A DNA stretch of 8,073 nucleotides from Myxococcales bacterium (lineage in GTDB: Bacteria; Myxococcota; Bradymonadia; UBA7976; UBA1532), in contig JAGQJJ010000148.1 in assembly GCA_020430675.1 (NCBI GenBank), positions 1 to 8,073 of the forward strand. Reading direction: 5' to 3'. Below the pieces are notes generated by a model, which did no database searches, was not told the DNA's origin, and saw only the letters and a list, made by a program, of their open reading frames with translations. The translations under genes were made by a program, and so were the position numbers. Positions 1 through 6,090 of this stretch are shown here, one piece after another. Numbering within the stretch: position 1 is the stretch's first letter; every line of letters begins with the position of its first letter.

Positions 1-201
1 GAAGGTCGTGGTCATCGGGCCGGCGACCACCTGCCAATCGCCGGGGCGCTCGGCGGGCACGTCCGGAAGCGCGGCGGCGGTCAGCACCCGCGGCGTATGG
101 CCCAGGGCGCGCCACGCATGGGCCGCGTACCAGACCCCGCCGCCGGGCACGAAGCCTTCGGGGTAGCGATCGCGGGTCAGGTGCCCGACGGTCAGCAGCA
201 T
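1..201 (-). CDS. PfkB-family carbohydrate/cyclitol kinase, N-terminal part (runs off the window)
   Basis: Only the first 67 residues are present; the gene continues beyond base 1. The protein opens MLLTVGHLTRDRYPEG, then VPGGGVWYAAHAWRALGHTPRVLTAA. This is the usual N-terminal layout of PfkB (ribokinase-like) sugar kinases: a first beta strand ending in a polar turn, a Gly-rich substrate loop (GGG at residues 20-22), an Ala-rich helix ending in LG, and a second strand. The family phosphorylates a hydroxyl of sugars, nucleosides or inositols using ATP; its catalytic GxGD motif would lie outside the window. The ATG at 199-201 comes 4 bp after the stop of the SDR gene, within the string TGATGCCATG. 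No strong Shine-Dalgarno precedes it, so translation is probably coupled to the SDR. Last in a three-gene operon, it is inferred to phosphorylate the reduced cyclitol. The family call is moderately sure; the substrate is unknown. Confidence 0.72.
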   Translation of the reverse strand, partial: MLLTVGHLTRDRYPEGFVPGGGVWYAAHAWRALGHTPRVLTAAALPDVPAERPGDWQVVAGPMTTTF

Positions 202-205
202 GGCA

Positions 206-928
206 TCACGCGAAGAACTCGCCGCCGCTGATGTTATAGGCCTGCCCGGTCACCGCGGCGGCCTCTTTGCTGCAAAGCCACGCGATCAGCGCGGCGACCT
301 CGCCGGGTTGCACGAAGCGGCCGATGGGGATCGCCGCCTCGGCGGCGGCGCGGGCCGCGACCGGGTCGCCGGTCTCGACCAGATCGCGCTCGGCCATCGG
401 GGTGTCGACCCAGCCCGGGCAGACGGCGTTGACCGTGATGCCGCGCGGCGCCAGCTCATGGGCCAGGCATTTGACCAGCCCGAGCAGGCCATGCTTCGAC
501 GCCGCGTAGGCCGCCTTGCCGTCGCGCCCGAGCTTGCCGAGGCCCGATGACACCGCGACGATGCGCCCGCCCGATGCCATGCGTGGCAGCACCGCGCGGA
601 TGACATGGAAGGGACCGTCGAGGTTGATGGCCATCACCTCGCGCCAGATCGCCGCCGACTCGGGATCGTCGACGTTGGCGGTGCGGCAGATGCCCGCGTT
701 GAGGATCAGCGCGTCGACGGCGGGCCCGTCGCTCAGCTTCGCGGTCACGGCGGCTTCATCGGCCACGTCGAGCGGGAAGGCGCTGACCCGGTCGCCATGG
801 GCCTTTGCCAATGCCAGCAGCGGTTCGGCGCGACGACCCACGGCGATGACTTCATCGCCCGCGGCCGCCATGCGCGCCACCAAGGCTTCGCCGATGCCGC
901 TGCCCGCGCCGGTGATCAGGGCCCTCAT
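206..928 (-). CDS. Short-chain dehydrogenase/reductase (SDR), NAD(P)-dependent oxidoreductase
   Basis: A 240-residue classical SDR of normal length. Visible motifs are the Rossmann TGAGSGIG at 6-13, LDV at 53-55 (adenine pocket), LNAG at 76-79, the structural Asn102 in INLDG, and the catalytic set Ser128 (in VSSG), Tyr141 and Lys145 (YAASK), then PGWVDTPM at 171-178 and the C-terminal SGGEFF. Arginines at 32-33 directly after the second beta strand favour NADP(H) over NAD(H); this is a family rule, not a proof. Its ATG overlaps the stop of the upstream cyclase fusion (ATGA, 925-928), and the kinase start follows its own stop by 4 bp, so all three are probably translationally coupled. By sequence alone it could be called FabG-like. 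The operon suggests instead that it reduces the keto group of the cyclitol made by its partner. The SDR assignment is secure; the substrate is inferred. Confidence 0.93.
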   Translation of the reverse strand: MRALITGAGSGIGEALVARMAAAGDEVIAVGRRAEPLLALAKAHGDRVSAFPLDVADEAAVTAKLSDGPAVDALILNAGICRTANVDDPESAAIWREVMAINLDGPFHVIRAVLPRMASGGRIVAVSSGLGKLGRDGKAAYAASKHGLLGLVKCLAHELAPRGITVNAVCPGWVDTPMAERDLVETGDPVAARAAAEAAIPIGRFVQPGEVAALIAWLCSKEAAAVTGQAYNISGGEFFA

Positions 929-2799
929 GCGTTCACCGCCTGACGACCGGGCACCTCGCGCGAGGCGTCGACGGCGGCGGCGATGACCGCCTCCGACACC
1001 GGGATGGCATGCTCGCCGTCGACCGACCAGAGCTCGCCCGGCGCCTTGACCAGCGCCATGCGGGTGCCTTCGGTGAGATAGCGCTTGTTGAAGCGCAGCC
1101 CCTCCAGGATGTCAGGCGTGCGGATGCCATCGGGCACCCGGGTCGGCAGGCCGTATTGCTGCAAGACCCTCTCGGTCACCGCCACCACGCGGTCATCGCA
1201 GGCGCCGAGCAGCCGGGCCACGCGCCCGGCCACCATCATGCCCACCGCGACCGCCTGCCCGTGGCTGAGGCGATAGCCCGACAGGTACTCGACCGGGTGG
1301 CCCACGGTGTGGCCGTACTGGAGCACCATGCCTTCGTGATGCTCTTGCGGGTCGATCGCCATCACCCGGCATTTCAGCTCGATGTTGCGGCGGATCACCG
1401 ACTCGAGGAAGGCGGGATCGCGGATGTCACCGCGATGCTCGAGCAGCCGATTCAGCAGCTCGGCGTCTTGCGCGATGCCATGCTTGATGACTTCGGCGAG
1501 CCCATCGGGCACGGCCGGGTCAGGCAGGGTGGCCAGCACGTCGACGTCGACCACGATGCGCAACGGTGCGTAGTAGGCGCCGATCAGGTTCTTGCCGCGG
1601 TTCCCGTTGACGCCCTGCTTGTGGCTGATGGCGGCGTCGCATTGCGCCATGACCGTGGTCGGCACATGCACCAGCCCGACGCCGCGGTACAGCGTCGAGG
1701 CCAGCAGGCCGCAGACGTTGCAGACCGCGCCGCCGCCGAGCGAGATGAGCACCGATCGCTCGTCGATGCCTTTGCCGAGGATGCGCTCGGCGAGGTGCGT
1801 ATAGCTCGCCAGCGTCTTCGACTCTTCGCCGTCGGCCATCACCAGCCGATGCACGTCGTAGCCGGCGGCGCGCAGGGGCTCGATGAAAGCGTCGCCGTAC
1901 AGCCCGTTGACGGTCTCGTCGGTCAGCACGAAGACGGGCGAAGAGGCGCTCTCGGCGGGGATGACGCCCGCGTTGACCGGGTTGCGCACCAGCCCGCGCT
2001 TCACGACGACCTCGGTCTCGCGCGGCGCGCCGGTGGTGAAGGTATGGGTCGCCGGGACCGCCGGGCCGGTGGCCGGGCCGGCCAGCACCGAAGCGCGGCG
2101 GGCCCGCCGCAGGCGCAGCTCGGCGTGCACCAGCGCGGCGGGCGTGTCGATGTCATCCCAGGTCTCGGGCTCGACGCGCAGCCCGCGCATCTTGCCAGCG
2201 CGCGCCAGCCGGTTGAGCCCGTCGGTCAGGTCTTCGCCGCCCGACTTGACCAGCGCGTCGAAGAGCGCCGGCGTGGCCAGCAGCAGGCCGCAATCGACCG
2301 CGTCGTAGGTGGGCAGATGGCGCCCGAGGTCGGTCGGCGCCAGCGCGCCGCGCACCTTGACCGCGTCGTCGAGGTCAAAGACGCTCGCGGTGTGGGTGTC
2401 GACCAGCGCGATCACGCCGTCGCTCAAGGGCCGGGCCGAGCTGATCAGGTCGATGAGCTTGTCGTCGAAGAGGTGGTCGGCCATGGCCAGGACGAAGGGT
2501 TTGTCGTGGTGAGCCCGGCCGGCGAGCACCGAGCTGGCGAGGCCCGCCTCCCAGCCCGGGTGGTGCACGAAGTCGAGGTGCATCTTCAGGCCGGGCACAT
2601 GGGTCAAGGCGCGCTCGATCTGGTCGCCGGCATAGCCGAGCACGATCGTCGCGCGCTCGATGCCGGCGCGTTCCAACTGGCGAAGCAATCGAAGGATGAG
2701 GGGGTCGCCGCCGAGGTCGACGAGCGGCTTCGGCGTGCCGGGGCGGTCGAGTCGGGCCCCGCGGCCGGCGGCGGGGATGAGGGCATGGCGCGCGGTCAT
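925..2799 (-). CDS. Bifunctional cyclitol-phosphate cytidylyltransferase-like / sugar-phosphate cyclase (2-deoxy-scyllo-inosose or dehydroquinate synthase-like) fusion
   Basis: A 624-residue two-domain protein. Residues 1-235 are a nucleotidyltransferase: IPAAGRGARL at 8-17 (NTP loop), KPLV at 24-27, MADH with metal-binding Asp108, and WDDIDTP at 214-220. The closest pattern I recognise is inositol-1-phosphate cytidylyltransferase, including the ADH turn, the YDAVDCGLL segment (165-173) and the DIDTP end. An Ala/Pro-rich linker (about 236-262) joins it to a cyclase of the dehydroquinate synthase superfamily. That domain shows GGG (355-357) with NVCG (361-364) for NAD, HVPTT (378-382), SHKQGVN (392-398), GKN (402-404), and metal ligands Glu436 (AEVIKH), His497 (YGHT) and His513 (SHGQ). 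The motifs resemble 2-deoxy-scyllo-inosose synthase more than AroB. The start at 2799 is preceded by AGGAGAAGG and gives M-T-A-R-H at the first strand; a start 20 codons upstream lies before this ribosome site and adds only low-complexity sequence. It is the first gene of the operon. The exact substrate and nucleotide are inferred. Confidence 0.9.
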   Translation of the reverse strand: MTARHALIPAAGRGARLDRPGTPKPLVDLGGDPLILRLLRQLERAGIERATIVLGYAGDQIERALTHVPGLKMHLDFVHHPGWEAGLASSVLAGRAHHDKPFVLAMADHLFDDKLIDLISSARPLSDGVIALVDTHTASVFDLDDAVKVRGALAPTDLGRHLPTYDAVDCGLLLATPALFDALVKSGGEDLTDGLNRLARAGKMRGLRVEPETWDDIDTPAALVHAELRLRRARRASVLAGPATGPAVPATHTFTTGAPRETEVVVKRGLVRNPVNAGVIPAESASSPVFVLTDETVNGLYGDAFIEPLRAAGYDVHRLVMADGEESKTLASYTHLAERILGKGIDERSVLISLGGGAVCNVCGLLASTLYRGVGLVHVPTTVMAQCDAAISHKQGVNGNRGKNLIGAYYAPLRIVVDVDVLATLPDPAVPDGLAEVIKHGIAQDAELLNRLLEHRGDIRDPAFLESVIRRNIELKCRVMAIDPQEHHEGMVLQYGHTVGHPVEYLSGYRLSHGQAVAVGMMVAGRVARLLGACDDRVVAVTERVLQQYGLPTRVPDGIRTPDILEGLRFNKRYLTEGTRMALVKAPGELWSVDGEHAIPVSEAVIAAAVDASREVPGRQAVNA

Positions 2800-2803
2800 C
2801 TGA

Positions 2804-2812
2804 CCTTCTCCT
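2804..2812 (-). promoter_or_regulatory. Strong Shine-Dalgarno deciding the start of the cytidylyltransferase-cyclase gene
   Basis: On the minus strand the bases read AGGAGAAGG followed by TCAG and then the ATG at 2797-2799. This purine-rich site sets the start at 2799. The reading frame is open for another 20 codons upstream, but the peptide there is Pro/Arg/Gly-rich and unlike the family. Confidence 0.75.
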
Positions 2813-3010
2813 GTCGACGCTGGCCCGGGCGGGGGCCGCGAAGTCGCCCTTTGTCGCAAATTTCACGCCAGCTTCGCAACGCTTGTGCCATCTTCGCTCT
2901 GGAGTACCCGCCGCACAGGCGTGGAGTACGAGTACGCCAATCCGCGCGGGCCGCGCATCCTGGCCGAATGGGCAGGCATCCGACCGCGTGCCCGTGCCGG
3001 GCCACATCAA

Positions 3011-3015
3011 AGGAG
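3011..3015 (+). promoter_or_regulatory. Shine-Dalgarno deciding the start of the GST-like gene
   Basis: AGGAG is followed by TCCCG and the ATG at 3021, a good spacing. The frame stays open upstream to 2883, but that extension is not GST-like, so 3021 is the start. Confidence 0.75.
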
Positions 3016-3020
3016 TCCCG

Positions 3021-3641
3021 ATGAAGCTCTACGGCAACCCCCTCTCGAACAACTGCCGCAAGGTCTACGCGCTCATCGAGCACCTCGGCGTCGACGTCGA
3101 GCTGGTCGCCATCGACATGATGAAGCGCGAGATGAACGGCCCCGAGTTCCGCAAGATCAACCCCAACGGCAAGGTGCCGGCGTTCACCGACGGCGACCTC
3201 GTGCTGTTCGAGTCGAACGCGATCATGCTCTATCTGGCCGAGAAGTTCGGCACCGCGCTGTGGCCGGCCGATGCCACGGTGCGCGCCGAGGCGGCGAAGT
3301 GGATGTTCTGGGAGGTCGGCACCCTGACGCCGGTCACCGCGGCGGTGGTGATGGAGCAGCTGCTGAAGCCCATGCTCGGCGGCACGACCGACCCGGCCGA
3401 GGTCGTGGCGCGCACCGAGCGCTACAAGCCGGTCGCGGCCATCCTCGACGCGCATCTGGCCCATCGGCGCTACCTCACCGGCGACCAACCCACGATCGCT
3501 GACCTGTCGCTGGGTTCGGCGATGACCTACGCGCCGTTTGCCGGCCTGTTTGAAGGCTTCCCGCATATCGCCGCGTGGTACCGCCGCCTCGATGAGATCG
3601 ACGGCTGGAAGCAGAGCGCGCCGCCCGTCGGTCGGGGCTGA
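3021..3641 (+). CDS. Glutathione S-transferase family protein
   Basis: A 206-residue protein of normal length for a cytosolic GST. The N-terminal thioredoxin-fold half begins MKLYGNPLSNNCRKV, placing Ser9 (or Asn10) where the glutathione-activating residue usually sits. It has the cis-proline in GKVPAF (Pro53) and the glutathione gamma-glutamyl site ESNAI (Glu64-Ser65). The all-helical C-terminal half (from about residue 88) has the N-capping segment TIADLSL with Asp161, followed by FPHIAAWYRRL, the familiar end of bacterial GSTs. Enzymes of this kind conjugate glutathione to electrophiles or reduce or isomerise substrates in the cytoplasm; the actual substrate cannot be read from the sequence. 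It is a single gene, divergent from the cyclitol operon and convergent with the transporter, whose stop is separated by only 3 bp. No membrane or secretion signal is seen. The family is secure, the role open. Confidence 0.93.
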   Translation: MKLYGNPLSNNCRKVYALIEHLGVDVELVAIDMMKREMNGPEFRKINPNGKVPAFTDGDLVLFESNAIMLYLAEKFGTALWPADATVRAEAAKWMFWEVGTLTPVTAAVVMEQLLKPMLGGTTDPAEVVARTERYKPVAAILDAHLAHRRYLTGDQPTIADLSLGSAMTYAPFAGLFEGFPHIAAWYRRLDEIDGWKQSAPPVGRG

Positions 3642-3644
3642 GCC

Positions 3645-5042
3645 TCACGTCAAGAAGACCAGCACGTAGACGGTCGCCAGAACGAGCTGCATCAGCGCGT
3701 AGGGCAGGGCGGCCTTCACAAACGCACCGAAGCTCATCGGCAGGCGGTTCTTGTGGATGATGGTCACCGCGACCAGCGTCGAGGCCGAGCCGATGGGCGT
3801 CAGGTTGCCGCCCAGGTTGGCGCCGAAGATCACCGACCACCACAGCGATGACTCGCCGGGCGTGCCCAGCGCGCCCAGGATCTTGGCCAGCATGGCGGCG
3901 AGCGGGATGTTGTCGGTGACCGAGCTGAACCCGGCCGCCGAGATCAGCATCGCGCCGCCGCCGAGCTGGTCGCCGAGGCCAAGGATGGCGCCGAGGCCCT
4001 TGCCGATCAGCGCCAGCACCTGCGCGTGCTCCATCACGTTGATGACCACAAACAGCGCGGCGAAGAAGCCCAGCAGATCCCAGTCGACGGCGCGGTAGAA
4101 CTGGTCGACCTCGTGCTTGTAGCGCACGAGCATGATCACCGCGAACGCCAGCGCCACATAGCTCATGCCAAGGTCGCGCACATAAGGCAGCACCGAGGTC
4201 GTGGCGATGACCGCGATGAAGGCGAGTGTCATCACCGCGGCGAAGCGGAAGAAGCCAGGGCTCTCGATGCCATCGTTCTCATCAAACCCACCGACCAATG
4301 CCTTGGCGTGGGCACGCTCTTGATCGGTCTTGAGGCCGGCGATGCCAAACTGCCGGCTGCCGAGCCAGAGCGTGGCGGCGGTCGCCACCACGACATAGGG
4401 CGCGGCGATGACAAAAAAACGCGCGAAGCCGATGCCGGCGGCGGTGCCGACGATGATGTTCGGCACCGAGCTGATCAGCGTCAGCAAGCCGCCGACGTTG
4501 GTCAGCAAGCCTTCCAGCAACAAGAAGCCGAGCAGCTTGTCGCGGCGTTCGAGCTTGTCGAGGCTGACCGCGGTGAGCGAGCCGACGATGATCATGGCGG
4601 TGACGTTGTTGAGCACCGCGCTGAACAGCACGGTCATGCCGCCATACAGCCACAGCAGCTTGCGCGGATCGCCGCCCGATGCCTTGGTCAGCCGCACGGC
4701 GATCCAGGTGAACAGGCCCGAGCGCGAGGTGACATCAACAAAGACCGACGAACCCAGGATGATGCCGATGACCTCCCAGTCGACGCCTTGCAGGTAAAGC
4801 GGCAGATGCAGGGTTTCGCCAAAGATGTTGACCACATGGCCGATGGGCAAGAGGTCGAAGAAGTCGGCGAGCAGCACCGCGACGACCGCAAAGGCGCCGG
4901 CGATGAACGACTTCTTGGCGTGCAGCCTCTCTTCGAGCGCCAGGCACAAGATGAGTCCGACCAAAAGCCCGGCGAAGAGCAGGGTGACGCCCGTCGACAC
5001 GGCGTGCGGCGCGGCGGCGCGGCTCATGAGCAGCGGGAACAT
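3645..5042 (-). CDS. Ion transporter superfamily permease (NhaD/ArsB/CitM-like, SLC13-type)
   Basis: A 465-residue polytopic inner-membrane protein with about 10-12 hydrophobic segments. Clear ones lie at about 18-36, 45-62, 90-104, 129-160, 170-200, 208-228, 265-288, 291-306, 322-345, 363-392 and 440-464. The two halves carry the paired re-entrant-loop signatures of the family: LLNNVTAM-type (143-150) followed by ISSVPNIIVGTAAG (190-203) in the first, and SSVTDNIPLAAML (373-385) followed by FGANLGGNLTPIGSAST (406-422) in the second. Relatives include Na+/H+ antiporters (NhaD), arsenite permeases (ArsB) and citrate/dicarboxylate carriers. The ion or solute cannot be assigned, and no arsenic genes are nearby. 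A charged cytoplasmic stretch at about 236-262 separates the halves. The ATG at 5042 has GAGG six bases upstream, overlapping the stop of the universal stress protein gene, so the two are probably co-translated. A Met at residue 6 is a weaker alternative start. Confidence 0.9.
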   Translation of the reverse strand: MFPLLMSRAAAPHAVSTGVTLLFAGLLVGLILCLALEERLHAKKSFIAGAFAVVAVLLADFFDLLPIGHVVNIFGETLHLPLYLQGVDWEVIGIILGSSVFVDVTSRSGLFTWIAVRLTKASGGDPRKLLWLYGGMTVLFSAVLNNVTAMIIVGSLTAVSLDKLERRDKLLGFLLLEGLLTNVGGLLTLISSVPNIIVGTAAGIGFARFFVIAAPYVVVATAATLWLGSRQFGIAGLKTDQERAHAKALVGGFDENDGIESPGFFRFAAVMTLAFIAVIATTSVLPYVRDLGMSYVALAFAVIMLVRYKHEVDQFYRAVDWDLLGFFAALFVVINVMEHAQVLALIGKGLGAILGLGDQLGGGAMLISAAGFSSVTDNIPLAAMLAKILGALGTPGESSLWWSVIFGANLGGNLTPIGSASTLVAVTIIHKNRLPMSFGAFVKAALPYALMQLVLATVYVLVFLT

Positions 5043-5050
5043 GCGCAGCC

Positions 5051-5905
5051 TCAGAGCATGAGCATCGGCACGTCGCGCAGCTCGACGGCCAATGGATAGG
5101 CCAGCCCGTGCATCGCGAGCTGGTCGTCGTCTTTGGTGTTGAGGACCAACAGGTCGATCTTGTGGTCGCGCACCAGGCGGCGAAACACGCTCAGGTGATG
5201 GCCCAGCGTGACCTCGATGCGCACCTCGAGCGGCACGTCGGCGGCCTTGAGCGCGTCGGCGCAGCTTTGGGCGTAGTCCTGCGCCTCCTTGAGCAGCCGA
5301 TCGGCGATCGTCGCGCGCGCGTTGTCGGTGTCGATGGTGGGGATCTTCGAGATGATCTCGATGTAGCGGTCGAAGGTGCGGTTGTCTTCGACGTGCACCA
5401 GGAAGAGCACGCCGCCGGGCGCGGCGAAGGCGACGCCGTAGTGGACCAGGTGATCGTCGCCCGAGAGGTGGTCGGTCAGCACCATGACGCGGTCGGTGTT
5501 TTCGAGCAGCGCATCGACGCCCTCGAAGTCAGGCCGCGGCAGCAGCAGCACCGGCACGTTGGTCACCTGCGTCAGCACCTCGGCGTGGTCGCCGAGCGTA
5601 TGCGGCCAGCGAAACGCGCCGCTGTGCAGGTTGCGATAGGTGACCACCAGATCGGGGCCCTCGTCCTGCACGCGCTGCAAGAGGTGGCCGACGGTGTCCG
5701 CCTCGCCGTGCACCTCGCGCCAATCGATGGCTTCGGCGCCGGTCACCCCGGCCAGGAAGCCACGAACGCGCGCGGTGTAGGCCGCGCCTTCACTGGCGTC
5801 CAGATCGGTGACCACCAGCACGCGGCCGAGCTGGATGGGCGCCGGCTGAAAGCGCGGCTTTGCGGCGGCGCGGAACACGCTCTCGAACTGATCAATGCGG
5901 GTCAT
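5051..5905 (-). CDS. Tandem-domain universal stress protein (UspA family), degenerate nucleotide-binding motifs
   Basis: A 284-residue cytoplasmic protein with two Usp folds in tandem. Domain 1 (about 27-123) starts RVLVVTDLDASEGA and ends VTNVPVLLLPRP. Domain 2 (about 137-284) starts DRVMVLTDHLSGDD, continues GGVLFLVHVEDNRT, and ends VELRDVPMLML. Both keep the Asp after the first strand that contacts adenine in ATP-binding Usps. The usual G-x2-G-x9-G-S/T phosphate loop is not intact: domain 1 has SGAFRWPHTLGD, and domain 2 has DDDQLAMHGLAYPLA. Nucleotide binding is therefore doubtful. The frame is open 57 codons further upstream, but that part is low-complexity. The ATG at 5903-5905 is preceded by GAGGGGAAGG and gives a proper N-terminus. 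It is first in a two-gene unit with the permease, 8 bp away, which suggests that it regulates or reports on that transporter. This is an inference by analogy with TeaD and the TeaABC transporter of Halomonas. Confidence 0.88.
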   Translation of the reverse strand: MTRIDQFESVFRAAAKPRFQPAPIQLGRVLVVTDLDASEGAAYTARVRGFLAGVTGAEAIDWREVHGEADTVGHLLQRVQDEGPDLVVTYRNLHSGAFRWPHTLGDHAEVLTQVTNVPVLLLPRPDFEGVDALLENTDRVMVLTDHLSGDDHLVHYGVAFAAPGGVLFLVHVEDNRTFDRYIEIISKIPTIDTDNARATIADRLLKEAQDYAQSCADALKAADVPLEVRIEVTLGHHLSVFRRLVRDHKIDLLVLNTKDDDQLAMHGLAYPLAVELRDVPMLML

Positions 5906-5982
5906 CGGGCCTTCCCCTCGTGGGCCATTCGTGTGCGTAGCACGCCCGGTCGGCGGGCTCAATACGCGCGCCGTTCGGGGAC

Positions 5983-5999
5983 AGCGGGCGATTTGCCAG
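5983..5999 (-). promoter_or_regulatory. Possible sigma-54 (-24/-12) promoter for the Usp-permease operon
   Basis: Read on the minus strand this is CTGGCAAATCGCCCGCT. It has the invariant GG and GC spaced by exactly 10 bases and matches the YTGGCA of the -24 box fully, plus GC and the following T of the -12 box; the TT before GC is replaced by CC. It lies about 78 bp upstream of the stress-protein start. A minimal GG-N10-GC match is common by chance in GC-rich DNA, so this is tentative. Confidence 0.25.
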
Positions 6000-6079
6000 T
6001 AGGAATGTGAGGGCAACGCTCGCTTGGTCGCGCTCGATGGGGCATCGGCGCGCACCGCTCGCGATGCGGTCGCCAAAAT

Positions 6080-6085
6080 GGAGGG
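6080..6085 (+). promoter_or_regulatory. Shine-Dalgarno supporting the 6091 start of the CHAT-FHA gene
   Basis: GGAGGG lies five bases before the ATG at 6091 and is the best ribosome site in the region. A competing, weaker site, GAGGG at 6140-6144, precedes an ATG at 6154. Codons between 6091 and 6153 include several ending in A or T (ATA, GAA, CGT, CGA, CCA), unlike the gene body, so 6154 remains possible. Confidence 0.55.
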
Positions 6086-6090
6086 TAGGA

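Larger units (their letters stand above)
2800..3020. promoter_or_regulatory. Divergent control region between the cyclitol operon and the GST gene, with short direct repeats
   Basis: A 221-bp non-coding stretch between divergent starts, so promoters of both units should lie here. It contains a locally AT-richer patch at about 2848-2900. Two short direct-repeat families are visible: TCGCAA at 2854-2859 and again at 2874-2879, exactly 20 bp apart (about two helical turns), and AGTAC at 2903-2907, 2925-2929 and 2931-2935, the first two inside the longer match GGAGTAC. These could be operator half-sites. I see no convincing -35/-10 pair, so the promoter positions are not assigned. Confidence 0.4.
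5906..6090. promoter_or_regulatory. Divergent promoter region between the Usp-permease operon and the CHAT-FHA gene
   Basis: A 185-bp non-coding stretch that should hold promoters for both directions. On the minus strand it contains a possible sigma-54 element (5983-5999). A small inverted repeat, GCCCG at 5944-5948 and CGGGC at 5954-5958 with a 5-base loop, lies about 40 bp upstream of the stress-protein start. A second imperfect palindrome is around 5930-5945 (GTGTGCGTAGCACG). No clear sigma-70 pair is seen on the plus strand. Confidence 0.4.

Noticed and set aside
925..2859. Calling the cyclase fusion simply AroB (3-dehydroquinate synthase)
   Set aside because: The substrate-carboxylate residues of AroB are replaced, no other shikimate genes are present, and the N-terminal nucleotidyltransferase would be unexplained.
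2883..3020. An upstream in-frame extension of the GST gene
   Set aside because: The extra 46 residues have no GST similarity, and the AGGAG site before 3021 marks the natural start at MKLYGNP.
1009..3024. A 671-codon open frame on the plus strand opposite the cyclase fusion
   Set aside because: It is antisense to a gene with clear family motifs. Its product is His/Gln/Arg/Asp-rich without any recognisable domain, as expected for the complement of a very GC3-rich gene.
3645..5042. Naming the permease ArsB or NhaD
   Set aside because: The shared re-entrant-loop motifs identify the superfamily only. No arsenic-resistance genes are adjacent, and ion specificity cannot be read from the sequence.
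4026..5099. A 357-codon plus-strand frame opposite the permease
   Set aside because: Its product is His/Asp/Glu/Gln-rich and has no domain, while the opposite strand encodes a typical polytopic membrane protein.
5108..6010. A 300-codon plus-strand frame opposite the stress protein
   Set aside because: No domain is seen, and the frame runs through the divergent promoter region; a shadow of the Usp gene.
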